Shown here: positions 1 through 6,301 of the stretch, in pieces
How positions within the stretch are numbered: the stretch's first letter is position 1
How the letters are laid out: every line of letters starts with the position of its first letter
DNA from: M3007 sp038249605
Lineage (GTDB): Bacteria; Bacteroidota; Bacteroidia; Chitinophagales; Saprospiraceae
Assembly: GCA_038249605.1 (NCBI GenBank)
Contig: JBBSDH010000243.1
Coordinates: 1-6,301 of the forward strand
Reading direction: 5' to 3'
DNA length: 6,301 nucleotides
The notes under the pieces: model-generated
The model's database searches: none
Told to the model about the DNA's origin: nothing
Seen by the model: the letters and a program-made list of their open reading frames with translations, nothing else
Position numbers and translations under genes: made by a program

Positions 1-3000
1 GACACCTTTCCAAAAGTGCTTGTGCGTACGATTTCGGAGTTCCGGTTGAGGCCGGGCCTCCAGCCGGGTTGTGGCATCAAAAACTGCAAGGAATACTTGT
101 TCACCTATTACTGCGGCGGTACGGGCACTTGTACCACCACGCCGAAAGGATGGATAGAGCACGAATCCACCATACGCCGCACAAGTTTTGGCCGGGCCGA
201 CAACGACGGCGACCGACTGCCCGACCCCGGCAATCCGTCGATCAACCTCGGTCAGATCAGGCTCGACCGCTTTCTGCCCGGCGATTCGTCAGAAAATGTG
301 ATTCGTGGCGTGGTGAAGTCCAACCAGCCCGGAGCAAGTTTTACCAACGCCCTTTTGCGCACCTATTTTGAAACCCACTTGGTGGATGGCGGCATCGACG
401 GGGGGTCGCACCAGCCCTATTTCAACGCCGGAGACATCAGCACCCTGAGTGCTATTTTGCGCATCCGCGATGCTGAAACCGGTCAGGAATACACTTGCAA
501 CCTCGACTCGCCTGGTATTGCCTCCCAGCTGGAACGAGAAATTTTAACTCCGAACGTAAACACCTTTGATTGTCAGGACACGTTCAACCTCGTGTATTTT
601 ATGTTCCACACCTGGGACATTAGCCCTATTGCCCTTGCAGCGGACGGTTGTCCATTGCCCGCCAATTTTACCTACACACTGGGCGACAGCATTGAGTTGC
701 GTACACGGAATCGGTTTTTGGCCAATCCACCGGATGTTTTCCATGTGAACATGCGGGTAAAAACATTTGCCACAGTTTACAATGCTGCGGAAACATTGCC
801 GCCGGAAAATACCGCGCCGCCGGAAGATTTTTCCTGCAATTGTCCGTACAACCTCATTCAAATCACGCCGGTGGTTACCAGGATTACCCGTTCTAAATAC
901 ATTTTTGAACCCTGTGAAGACTCCGACGCACCTTTACAGCCCTTTTTTGAGGTAAAATTGTCGAAAAACGATTTTTTCCCTTTCGAATACCGCCCGGTGT
1001 TGCATCCCCAATCGTGGACCGACAACGTGCCTCAGCCGATAATGGGTGTGATCATGGAAATCGATTCGTACAAACGGCAGGACAGCATTGTGGTGAACAC
1101 CAACATCAACCTGCCTTTCAACATATTGGGGGAAAACTATACAGCAAACCTGTCGACCCAGCCCATACCCGACGAAGGATTTACCTGGGAATTGTACCGG
1201 CTCGTCGAAGCGCCGTGCTACTGGAACACCATCAAACCGCTGTTTACAAACATACAATCCATATGGTTACCGCCTTCACCGCGTGCAGGTCAGTTTAAAA
1301 CGGATAGCCTTACATCGAACATCAACCCCACGCTGAACGACACGTTTGGATTTTTTCCAAAACGCCCGACGCTGCTGGCCATCAGTTCCAATCCCAACCT
1401 GATCGACAACGACAATACGCCCGAGTGGAACCTCACGGTTTTGCATGCAGGAGACCAGGTCATAGCGCCCAATGGATGGATATATCTTGCCAATCCGGCA
1501 GGCGGACTGAGCAACTTTGAACTCCTGCTGTTGCCCGGACTCACGCCGGTGCCCTTTGCCAACGGCTTTTTTCAACTTGGCGATGTAAGTCCAGGCGAAG
1601 TGCGCATGTATGTGCTCAGGGCTCTGAATGGCAGTTGTGATTTGCAAACCCTGGATGTTCAATACGGCTGGAATTGCACCGTGATTGAAAACTTCATTGA
1701 GGCGCCTTGCCAGCAAAGGGTCCTGCGTTTGAGCGTAATCACCCAACCCGCGGAGCTTGAGCTCGGCCTCACTACGCCGCCGGGGCCTTTTTACATTTGC
1801 GACACCACCGGTTACCATGTGGCCGAAGTTTTTAATGCTTTGTATGGAGCGGCCTATCATGTGCAGCTTCAGATCCTGTTGCCTCAGGGACTGGCCCTGT
1901 TGCCGGGATCCTGCCAGATGAGTTATCCTTTTGGCAGTGCGTACACCAACATCCCCGACCCGCAACTGTTGGGCGGCGGCTGGCGTGGCTGGGAACTTGA
2001 TGCATTGAACAATACCCTTGCGACGCAGGGATTGCGCGGCTTCCCCGAGACGCCCTTGCACAGCGCAGGCATACGGTTCAGAACCATCAGTTTGTGTGGG
2101 TTGGGTACCGGTGAAAAAATCATTTACCGCACGTTTGGTGAGCAAAACTGCTCCGATTCGACCAATTTGCTGGTCAAACCCGGTGAAGCCATCGAACTGG
2201 AAGGTGTTGTTGAGCCTTACGAATCGAACGTAACTGTGTCTTCGGCTGTGCCACTACCTGTGAATTGCGATGCCCCCATTCCGATCAACCTGGGTATGGT
2301 TCCGCAAAGCAACACCTTGCCCGACGACAGTTTGTTTGTGCTGCTGCCACCGGGTGTGACCTTTGTGGCCGGTTCGTACCAGCCCGGCAGCAACGCCGTT
2401 TCTACACCACCTTTCATTTCCACCGTTTTCGGACAACAACAACTTGCCTGGCCCCTTTTGCCCAACCTGACTGCCGGCGCCGCCATCAACATGGCCATCA
2501 GCACGGTGGGTTACGGTTCGCGCGGCTGCGGCATCACCGACACGGTTTTGGTGCGTGCCACCCAGCAACAAAACGCGGAGTGCGTGGTGGACGGCACCGA
2601 ATGTTTTTCCAATGCCACTACGGGATCCGGCATGTTGCTGGTGCCGGTGAGCTACCCGCAACTTGAATTTACCAACTTCAGCATAACGCTTGAGGGCAAC
2701 GTGCCGATGTTCAGCATCACCGTGAAAAATGCCGGATCGTTGACGTACGACGACGCTGTCAACATCCAATTTTACACCGATACCGATGGCTCGGGAAGTG
2801 TTGGCGCGGGTGACGTGCTCCAATACACATCTGTAAGCAACCAGTCGATCGTGGCTGGCCAAAGCGTCAATGTAGGCGGCCTATTGGCCCTCGATTTGGC
2901 CGATTTGTGCAAGTTGTTGATCACGTTTGATTCGACAGCCATCTGCCTTTGTGCCAACGATGCGATGAACATCGTGACGCTGAAGCGCAATTTGCCCGAC

Positions 3001-4746
3001 GAGGTTGTTTGTTCGGGATCGGCGGTCGTGCTTGGCGTAGAAAACCTGCCCGGACACGAGTATGCTTGGCAACCCTCGGGCCCCTTGAGCTGCAACGCCT
3101 GTTCGAATCCGGTTTTTAGTTTGGAAAACCTCGGTGTTGGTCCGGAATCATTTGAAACCACTTTTACCGAAAGTTCGGGCGATTGCATAGTGAGCGCCGA
3201 ACAAAGCGTTACGGTGTTGCCATTGCCGCGCATTCTTTCGCCGGATACGGCAGTTTGCCGCGATCAAATGGTGGTACTCGCTGCTACGCCGGGCGCCAAC
3301 ACCTATTTGTGGGAGGGCCCGGGCATTGCCAACCCGACCCAGCAAAACCCGGTTTTGACACCGCAAGAAACCGCTTTGTACACCGTGTACATCGACAATC
3401 CGGGCGACTGTGACGCACAGGATACCGTGTTGGTGACCGTCTTGACCACGCCCGCCGTTTTGCTGCCCGACACGGTCGGCAAATGCGGCAACGACACCTT
3501 GCAGTTGTCGGCGCCGGCGGACGCCCAGGCTTCGTACCTGTGGGCGCCGTCCAACCTCGTGAGCAATCCGAACATCCCAAACCCCACCTATACAGGAAGC
3601 GGCAGCGCCGTACTTACCCTGATCATGGCTTACAGTAACGGATGCAGTGATGCAGGCAGCGTGCTGGTGATCAACACCGGCAACCCCGTGTTGCAGCTTT
3701 CCATGCCGTCGGTAACCAACTGCATAGGCGATTCGGCGCAGCTTAACGTTTTTGGTGCGACAACATTCGATTGGTCGCCCGGGGCCGGCATCGCCTGTCT
3801 GAACCCACCTTTTTGTGGGCAGGTGTTTGTTTTTCCGCAGGAAACCATGGTATTTACGGTTGTTGGAACCGATAACTTTGGTTGCAGCAGTTCAGCCTCT
3901 GTGTTGGTTACTGTGCCTGGTGCGGTGCAACAAACCAGTGAAAACAGGGAAACCTGTAAGGACGAACCCGTGTTGATTTTTGGTGATTGGCAAACGGAGG
4001 CTGGTAATTATTGCCAAACCTTCAGCAATGTGGCCGGCTGTGACTCGGTGCATTGCATTGCGCTGACGGTGCTGGATACCGTGTACCGCGAAGAACGGGG
4101 CACCGTGTGCAGCGGTGTAAGCGTGGTTTTGGGCGGCATCGAATACATCCAGCCGGGGGTGTATTGTCAGACCACGCCGGGCGCCAACGGCTGTGACTCG
4201 ACGTATTGTGCCGTGGTGGAAGCGGCTGATTTGCCTGCCATCGATACGTTTATCCGTGTGACGGCGCCGGAGGACCAGGTTTTGTCGCTCGATCAATTGC
4301 CCGACAATTTTTTGAGTTACAGTTGGTCGCCGTTCAACGAACTGAGTTGCCGAAACTGTGCCGATCCGACCCTGAACGCCCTGCCGGGTACCGACAGCAT
4401 CACCTTCACCATTACGGTGACAGTGGCTGGCGGCTGCGAGCAAATCATCAACTACCGCGTGCGTTTCCTGCCACCTTGCGACGAAGCCAACATGCTCATT
4501 CCCAACGCTTTTACGCCCGACGGCGACGGCGTGAACGACGTGTTCAGTGTGGCCAATTACGAAGGTTTTGAAGTTGTAAACAGCTACATCATATACAGCA
4601 GGTGGGGGCAAAAGGTGTACGAGGGTCCGAACCCGTGGACGGGTGACGAGCTGCCATCGGATGTGTACATTTACATCATCAGTGTGGGTTGTACAACGGA
4701 TGAGAAGATTCGGGCAAGGAAAGGAGATGTGACGTTGGTGCGGTGA
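1..4746 (+). CDS. Giant secreted multidomain adhesin-like protein with T9SS type B (CHU_C) sorting domain, 5'-truncated by window
   Basis: The frame is open from base 1 to the TGA at 4744-4746, giving 1581 residues (numbered here from base 1). There is no signal peptide at the left edge, so the true start lies upstream; the GTG at 16 is only an internal valine. Order of parts: a Cys-containing segment (C25, C30) followed by an Asp-rich DNDGDRLPD motif (67-75); a long unrecognised beta-rich region to about 575; two DUF11-like segments with LLPxG...GSxQ motifs (626-639 and 781-794); an EF-hand/dockerin-like loop DTDGSGSVGAGD (927-938); four Ig/PKD-like domains (about 999-1306); two four-Cys repeats (1319-1403); a fifth Ig-like domain (about 1413-1490); and a CHU_C sorting domain (about 1499-1581). 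Families of this type are exported through the outer membrane by T9SS and anchored at the surface or released. A role in adhesion, gliding or matrix is inference; no catalytic motif is visible. Many cysteines fit an extracellular, disulfide-bonded protein. Confidence 0.93.
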   Translation, partial: DTFPKVLVRTISEFRLRPGLQPGCGIKNCKEYLFTYYCGGTGTCTTTPKGWIEHESTIRRTSFGRADNDGDRLPDPGNPSINLGQIRLDRFLPGDSSENVIRGVVKSNQPGASFTNALLRTYFETHLVDGGIDGGSHQPYFNAGDISTLSAILRIRDAETGQEYTCNLDSPGIASQLEREILTPNVNTFDCQDTFNLVYFMFHTWDISPIALAADGCPLPANFTYTLGDSIELRTRNRFLANPPDVFHVNMRVKTFATVYNAAETLPPENTAPPEDFSCNCPYNLIQITPVVTRITRSKYIFEPCEDSDAPLQPFFEVKLSKNDFFPFEYRPVLHPQSWTDNVPQPIMGVIMEIDSYKRQDSIVVNTNINLPFNILGENYTANLSTQPIPDEGFTWELYRLVEAPCYWNTIKPLFTNIQSIWLPPSPRAGQFKTDSLTSNINPTLNDTFGFFPKRPTLLAISSNPNLIDNDNTPEWNLTVLHAGDQVIAPNGWIYLANPAGGLSNFELLLLPGLTPVPFANGFFQLGDVSPGEVRMYVLRALNGSCDLQTLDVQYGWNCTVIENFIEAPCQQRVLRLSVITQPAELELGLTTPPGPFYICDTTGYHVAEVFNALYGAAYHVQLQILLPQGLALLPGSCQMSYPFGSAYTNIPDPQLLGGGWRGWELDALNNTLATQGLRGFPETPLHSAGIRFRTISLCGLGTGEKIIYRTFGEQNCSDSTNLLVKPGEAIELEGVVEPYESNVTVSSAVPLPVNCDAPIPINLGMVPQSNTLPDDSLFVLLPPGVTFVAGSYQPGSNAVSTPPFISTVFGQQQLAWPLLPNLTAGAAINMAISTVGYGSRGCGITDTVLVRATQQQNAECVVDGTECFSNATTGSGMLLVPVSYPQLEFTNFSITLEGNVPMFSITVKNAGSLTYDDAVNIQFYTDTDGSGSVGAGDVLQYTSVSNQSIVAGQSVNVGGLLALDLADLCKLLITFDSTAICLCANDAMNIVTLKRNLPDEVVCSGSAVVLGVENLPGHEYAWQPSGPLSCNACSNPVFSLENLGVGPESFETTFTESSGDCIVSAEQSVTVLPLPRILSPDTAVCRDQMVVLAATPGANTYLWEGPGIANPTQQNPVLTPQETALYTVYIDNPGDCDAQDTVLVTVLTTPAVLLPDTVGKCGNDTLQLSAPADAQASYLWAPSNLVSNPNIPNPTYTGSGSAVLTLIMAYSNGCSDAGSVLVINTGNPVLQLSMPSVTNCIGDSAQLNVFGATTFDWSPGAGIACLNPPFCGQVFVFPQETMVFTVVGTDNFGCSSSASVLVTVPGAVQQTSENRETCKDEPVLIFGDWQTEAGNYCQTFSNVAGCDSVHCIALTVLDTVYREERGTVCSGVSVVLGGIEYIQPGVYCQTTPGANGCDSTYCAVVEAADLPAIDTFIRVTAPEDQVLSLDQLPDNFLSYSWSPFNELSCRNCADPTLNALPGTDSITFTITVTVAGGCEQIINYRVRFLPPCDEANMLIPNAFTPDGDGVNDVFSVANYEGFEVVNSYIIYSRWGQKVYEGPNPWTGDELPSDVYIYIISVGCTTDEKIRARKGDVTLVR
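2995..3918 (+). repeat. Four tandem Ig/PKD-like domains within the giant protein
   Basis: Residues about 999-1306 divide into four units of 73-79 residues. Each opens with a val-Cys or similar strand (C1004, C1086, C1162, C1241), has an aromatic-hydrophobic-Trp core motif such as YAW, YLW or FDW (W1023, W1104, W1181, W1258), and carries a second conserved Cys near its end (C1062, C1137, C1215, C1295) before a closing Val-rich strand. The Cys pair and Trp are the expected Ig-fold core, so one disulfide per domain is likely. Domains of this kind act as extracellular spacers or adhesive modules in Bacteroidota surface proteins. A fifth, more diverged unit lies at about 1413-1490 (W1442, C1479), separated from these four by the four-Cys repeats. 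Confidence 0.78.
3955..4209 (+). repeat. Two tandem 51-residue repeats with identical four-cysteine spacing
   Basis: Unit A has C1319, C1338, C1347 and C1352; unit B has C1370, C1389, C1398 and C1403. The spacing is C-x18-C-x8-C-x4-C in both, with a period of exactly 51 codons (153 bp). Shared residues include Gly-x-Tyr-Cys-Gln-Thr around the second Cys and Gly-Cys-Asp-Ser before the fourth. The units resemble the short GCDS-containing repeats of other Bacteroidota surface proteins (established from memory of the family), but with extra cysteines in the YCQT and final-strand positions. Two disulfides per unit are likely (inference). Function is unknown; probably a stabilised stalk or binding module between the Ig-like domains and the sorting domain. 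Confidence 0.8.
4495..4743 (+). other. Gliding-motility-associated C-terminal (CHU_C, T9SS type B) sorting domain
   Basis: The last 83 residues match the CHU_C / TIGR04131 pattern. They begin with IPNAFTPDGDGVNDVF (from residue 1500), continue with an IYSRWGQKVYEG strand pair and a PSDVYIYIISV strand, and end with KGDVTLVR immediately before the stop. All the usual landmarks are present (NAFTPxGDGxND, RWG, the final GDVTLxR), so the domain looks intact. In established T9SS biology such domains direct cargo through the SprA translocon. Type B substrates often depend on PorP/SprF-family partners, which are frequently encoded nearby, but none is seen in this window. Confidence 0.95.
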
Positions 4747-4751
4747 GGGGG

Positions 4752-4859
4752 CCTTGTCATCCACGCGTGGGAACCTCTTTGATCGCAAGGTAAAGAAACA
4801 GATCCCACGCCGTGCTGTGCTGACAAGGTATCCCAGCGCAGCGTGGGAACCTCTTGTCA
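4752..4859. repeat. REP-like intergenic cluster of direct and inverted repeats
   Basis: The 15-mer GCGTGGGAACCTCTT occurs exactly at 4765-4779 and 4841-4855. The first copy is also matched by an inverted TCCCACGC at 4803-4810 (against GCGTGGGA 4765-4772). CCTTGTCA at 4752-4759 is the inverse of TGACAAGG at 4821-4828, which in turn pairs with CTTGTCA at 4853-4859. The right half (4821-4859) folds into a hairpin of about 14 pairs with small bulges: outer TGACA/TGTCA, middle AGGT/ACCT, inner TCCCA/TGGGA, and an 8-nt loop. The TCCCACGC/GCGTGGGA core resembles REP elements mobilised by RAYT (REP-associated tyrosine transposase) proteins in other bacteria; this assignment is inference. No T-run follows the hairpin, so it is not a canonical intrinsic terminator, though it may protect the 3' end of the upstream mRNA. 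Confidence 0.65.
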
Positions 4860-4874
4860 CCCCGCCAAGGAACC

Positions 4875-4927
4875 TTCACACAGTGAGCGGCACGGAAAAG
4901 CATTGTTGATGTCGCATTCACACAATG
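4875..4927. promoter_or_regulatory. Pair of TTCACACARTG direct repeats upstream of the promoter, possible operator
   Basis: TTCACACAGTG at 4875-4885 and TTCACACAATG at 4917-4927 differ at one base and start 42 bp apart, about four turns of B-DNA. The second copy overlaps a small palindrome, ACACA-A-TGTGT (4920-4930), that ends 13 bp before the predicted -33 element. This layout would suit a dimeric regulator binding two same-face sites, but the motif is short and no regulator is known for it here. Confidence 0.35.
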
Positions 4928-4943
4928 TGTCAAAAATTTAACA

Positions 4944-4972
4944 TTGACTTTGGAAATAAAAAATTAAGTTTG
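4944..4972 (+). promoter_or_regulatory. Bacteroidota-type sigma-A promoter for the downstream secreted protein gene
   Basis: TTG at 4944-4946 and TAAGTTTG at 4965-4972 (a perfect TAnnTTTG) are separated by 18 bp, which fits the -33 / -7 promoter architecture of Bacteroidota. The surrounding sequence (4931-4972) is markedly A/T-rich. The start of transcription would fall near 4977-4980, giving a leader of about 80 nt before the ATG at 5057. This supports separate transcription of the second gene. Confidence 0.7.
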
Positions 4973-4980
4973 TACTACAT

Positions 4981-5020
4981 ACGAACGTCGGTGCCATGTC
5001 CGGAATGGACCGGTTCTCGT
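4981..5020 (+). other. Imperfect hairpin in the predicted 5' leader
   Basis: ACGA/TCGT (4981-4984 with 5017-5020), AC/GT (4985-4986 with 5013-5014), CGGT/ACCG (4989-4992 with 5009-5012) and CCAT/ATGG (4994-4997 with 5005-5008) stack into a 14-bp stem with three small bulges and a 7-nt loop. It begins within a few bases of the predicted transcription start and is followed by an A/T-rich, apparently unstructured stretch up to the ATG. Plausible roles are mRNA 5'-end stabilisation or a regulator site. The six-T run at 5032-5037 starts 11 nt after the stem, too far for a classical attenuator. Confidence 0.45.
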
Positions 5021-5056
5021 GAAAACCCAAATTTTTTACCAAAAAAACTTTTCTCC

Positions 5057-5164
5057 ATGTTAAACCGATTGACAATTAGCCCCCTCCTGTCGGCAATTCG
5101 TGCCGCCTCTCTGTTCTCGCTGTATTTACTAACCTTTGTCATCCCGCTCAATTACCTAAATGCG
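5057..5164 (+). other. Sec signal peptide of the second secreted protein
   Basis: Thirty-six codons encode a positively charged N-terminus, a Leu/Phe/Val-rich core (SLYLLTFVIPL, residues 21-31) and a cleavage region NYLNA before Gln-Asp-Cys. Cutting after Ala36 gives a Gln N-terminus, common in Bacteroidota exported proteins. The Cys at 39 is not in a lipobox context (no L-x-G/A directly before it), so a lipoprotein is unlikely. Confidence 0.8.
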
Positions 5165-6301
5165 CAGGATTGTGCATTGATTAGCGGTTCGGCAAATCTT
5201 ACAAAATCAGTCTTATCAGACACCTTGTTACCCTATTGCGACAATTTTACAATTTCAACCAACATTGCCAACTACAGTGATCCGGAGGAAAACCAATATG
5301 CAGATGCTTTCATCCAAATCTCGGTCGGCTGCATCGGCTATTTTGATGAACTCTTGGATGCCATAACTTACACCGGCAGTCTTCAGCCTGTGGGCGAGGA
5401 TACCTGGATTTCCGGCCCAGCGGTCTACCGAAGATTTTGGTTTGCTGCCGATGATTTAAAGCCCGGCGATTTTGACGGGCAATCGAATGTTTTCAATTTT
5501 GAAATCATGCCAGACGACAATTTTGTTGCACAGGTAATTTTTCCCGATGTTCGTTTTATATACAAAGATCCGAGTTGTGGGACCGATCCTCTTGTTGTAA
5601 TTGATGGAACAGGAATCAGCCCAGATATTAGGTTGTATTTTGTTCAGCGTGAAAATCCAATTACAGGAAGCGTAAGTAGCCTGATGGGAACGAGGTTAAA
5701 CGACGACCCTTTTAACTTTCCTTTCATTGAATTCAAAACCATTGAAGGCACTTTAATTGTTGATTCCGATTTCAAATTCAACGGAGGTTTGGGAAGAACG
5801 CAGCTTTACATGTTGCCCGGTGCAAAAATCCTTGTGGAAGATGGCTATGAATTTCATTTACAAAACGTGGATATCTTCACATGTGACAAATTAGCCGCTG
5901 GCATTGAGGTAGAATACGGCGCATTGCTTAACGCCGACAATACAGCGTTCAACGATAGCCGCTTTGCTGTTGATGCGAAACCGGGCGCCTCACTCGCTTT
6001 GATAAACAATGTGTTCTCAGACAACTACATCGGACTCAACCTTGATATGACTGGCGCTACCGCCGGTTCGCGGCGCGTCATCATTCGAAGCATGGCAGAC
6101 AACACGTTTCAAACGGAAAACGGTCTGAAAACGCCTTATTCAGGCATGCCCGAAGCCGTGGAATTCCGTGGTTATTGTGGCATCCAGTTGAAAAACTACG
6201 AACATTTCAATGTCGGCGGCAACCAATCCTTTCTACGACTCGCCAATGGCATCATCGGTTTGAATTCCACCGGCAACATTTCCAACATGTCTTTCGACGA
6301 C
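5057..6301 (+). CDS. Secreted protein with signal peptide and parallel beta-helix-like region, 3'-truncated by window
   Basis: The frame runs from ATG 5057 to the last base with no stop, 415 codons. Residues 1-36 form a signal peptide: a basic start (MLNRL, R15), a hydrophobic stretch (about 18-33) and a probable cut after A36 in LNAQDC. Residues 38-220 are an unrecognised, Cys-containing beta-rich region (C39, C61, C92, C174). From about 230 onward, short strands recur with Asn-x-x-Phe turns (NTAFND 295-300, NNVFSDN 317-323, DNTFQTE 348-354, NMSFDD 410-415) and Gly-rich turns, typical of right-handed parallel beta-helix (PbH1-type) surface proteins. No Shine-Dalgarno is seen; the leader just before ATG is A/T-rich, usual for Bacteroidota. 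An in-frame ATG at 4925 would put 44 residues before the signal peptide and lies upstream of the promoter, so 5057 is preferred. A C-terminal T9SS domain is expected beyond the window (inference). Function unknown. Confidence 0.9.
   Translation, partial: MLNRLTISPLLSAIRAASLFSLYLLTFVIPLNYLNAQDCALISGSANLTKSVLSDTLLPYCDNFTISTNIANYSDPEENQYADAFIQISVGCIGYFDELLDAITYTGSLQPVGEDTWISGPAVYRRFWFAADDLKPGDFDGQSNVFNFEIMPDDNFVAQVIFPDVRFIYKDPSCGTDPLVVIDGTGISPDIRLYFVQRENPITGSVSSLMGTRLNDDPFNFPFIEFKTIEGTLIVDSDFKFNGGLGRTQLYMLPGAKILVEDGYEFHLQNVDIFTCDKLAAGIEVEYGALLNADNTAFNDSRFAVDAKPGASLALINNVFSDNYIGLNLDMTGATAGSRRVIIRSMADNTFQTENGLKTPYSGMPEAVEFRGYCGIQLKNYEHFNVGGNQSFLRLANGIIGLNSTGNISNMSFDD

Noticed and set aside
16..18. 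GTG as the start codon of the giant gene
   Set aside because: The frame is open upstream to base 1 and no signal peptide follows, though a T9SS cargo protein must have one. It is an internal valine of a gene cut by the window edge.
1276..2145. 289-codon open frame on the minus strand
   Set aside because: Antisense to the giant gene, no domain signature and no promoter-like sequence seen; treated as a shadow frame.
4821..4859. Intrinsic transcription terminator
   Set aside because: The hairpin is strong but is followed by CCCGCC rather than a T-run, so it is described as REP-like instead.
3892..4860. 322-codon open frame on the minus strand
   Set aside because: It lies almost wholly antisense to the well-supported Ig-like, four-Cys and CHU_C region. 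Its His/Arg-rich translation shows no recognisable domain, as expected for a shadow of a GC-rich coding strand.
4747..4880. CRISPR array
   Set aside because: Only two copies of a 15-nt repeat are present, with inverted partners inside the spacer; there is no regular repeat-spacer series.
4925..4927. In-frame ATG upstream of the second gene
   Set aside because: It would add 44 residues before an obvious signal peptide and lies upstream of the predicted promoter.
5032..5037. Attenuator built from the leader hairpin and T-run
   Set aside because: The six T residues begin 11 nt after the stem, too far for a standard intrinsic terminator.

Overview
The window looks like part of a Bacteroidota chromosome, most likely a Saprospiria/Saprospiraceae-type bacterium. 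Four signs point there. The first gene ends in a gliding-motility-associated (CHU_C / type B) C-terminal sorting domain of the type IX secretion system (T9SS). The intergenic promoter matches the Bacteroidota TTG / TAnnTTTG consensus. The second gene has an A/T-rich leader with no Shine-Dalgarno sequence. Its signal peptide ends in Asn-Ala-Gln, a common form in this phylum. The genus-level placement is inference.

Layout. Positions 1-4746 (+) hold the 3' 1581 codons of one very large secreted multidomain protein; its start and signal peptide lie upstream of the window. In order it has a Cys-containing N-terminal part with a Ca-binding-like Asp motif, two DUF11-like beta-sandwich segments, a dockerin/EF-hand-like loop, four tandem Ig/PKD-like domains, two tandem 51-residue four-cysteine repeats, a fifth Ig-like domain, and the T9SS sorting domain. 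Positions 4747-5056 are intergenic. They hold a REP-like cluster of direct and inverted repeats just after the stop codon, a pair of 11-nt direct repeats 42 bp apart, a Bacteroidota-type promoter, and a long imperfect hairpin in the predicted 5' leader. Positions 5057-6301 (+) hold the first 415 codons of a second secreted protein, with a clear signal peptide and a region that reads like a right-handed parallel beta-helix. It runs off the window end.

Both genes appear to encode exported surface or extracellular proteins, probably T9SS cargo. Their own-promoter arrangement suggests separate transcription units on the same strand rather than one tight operon. No RNA gene, transposase, CRISPR array or enzyme-encoding gene is visible. 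I found no clearly new system. The items most worth a second look are the exact four-Cys tandem repeat, the REP-like element and the structured promoter/leader of the second gene.
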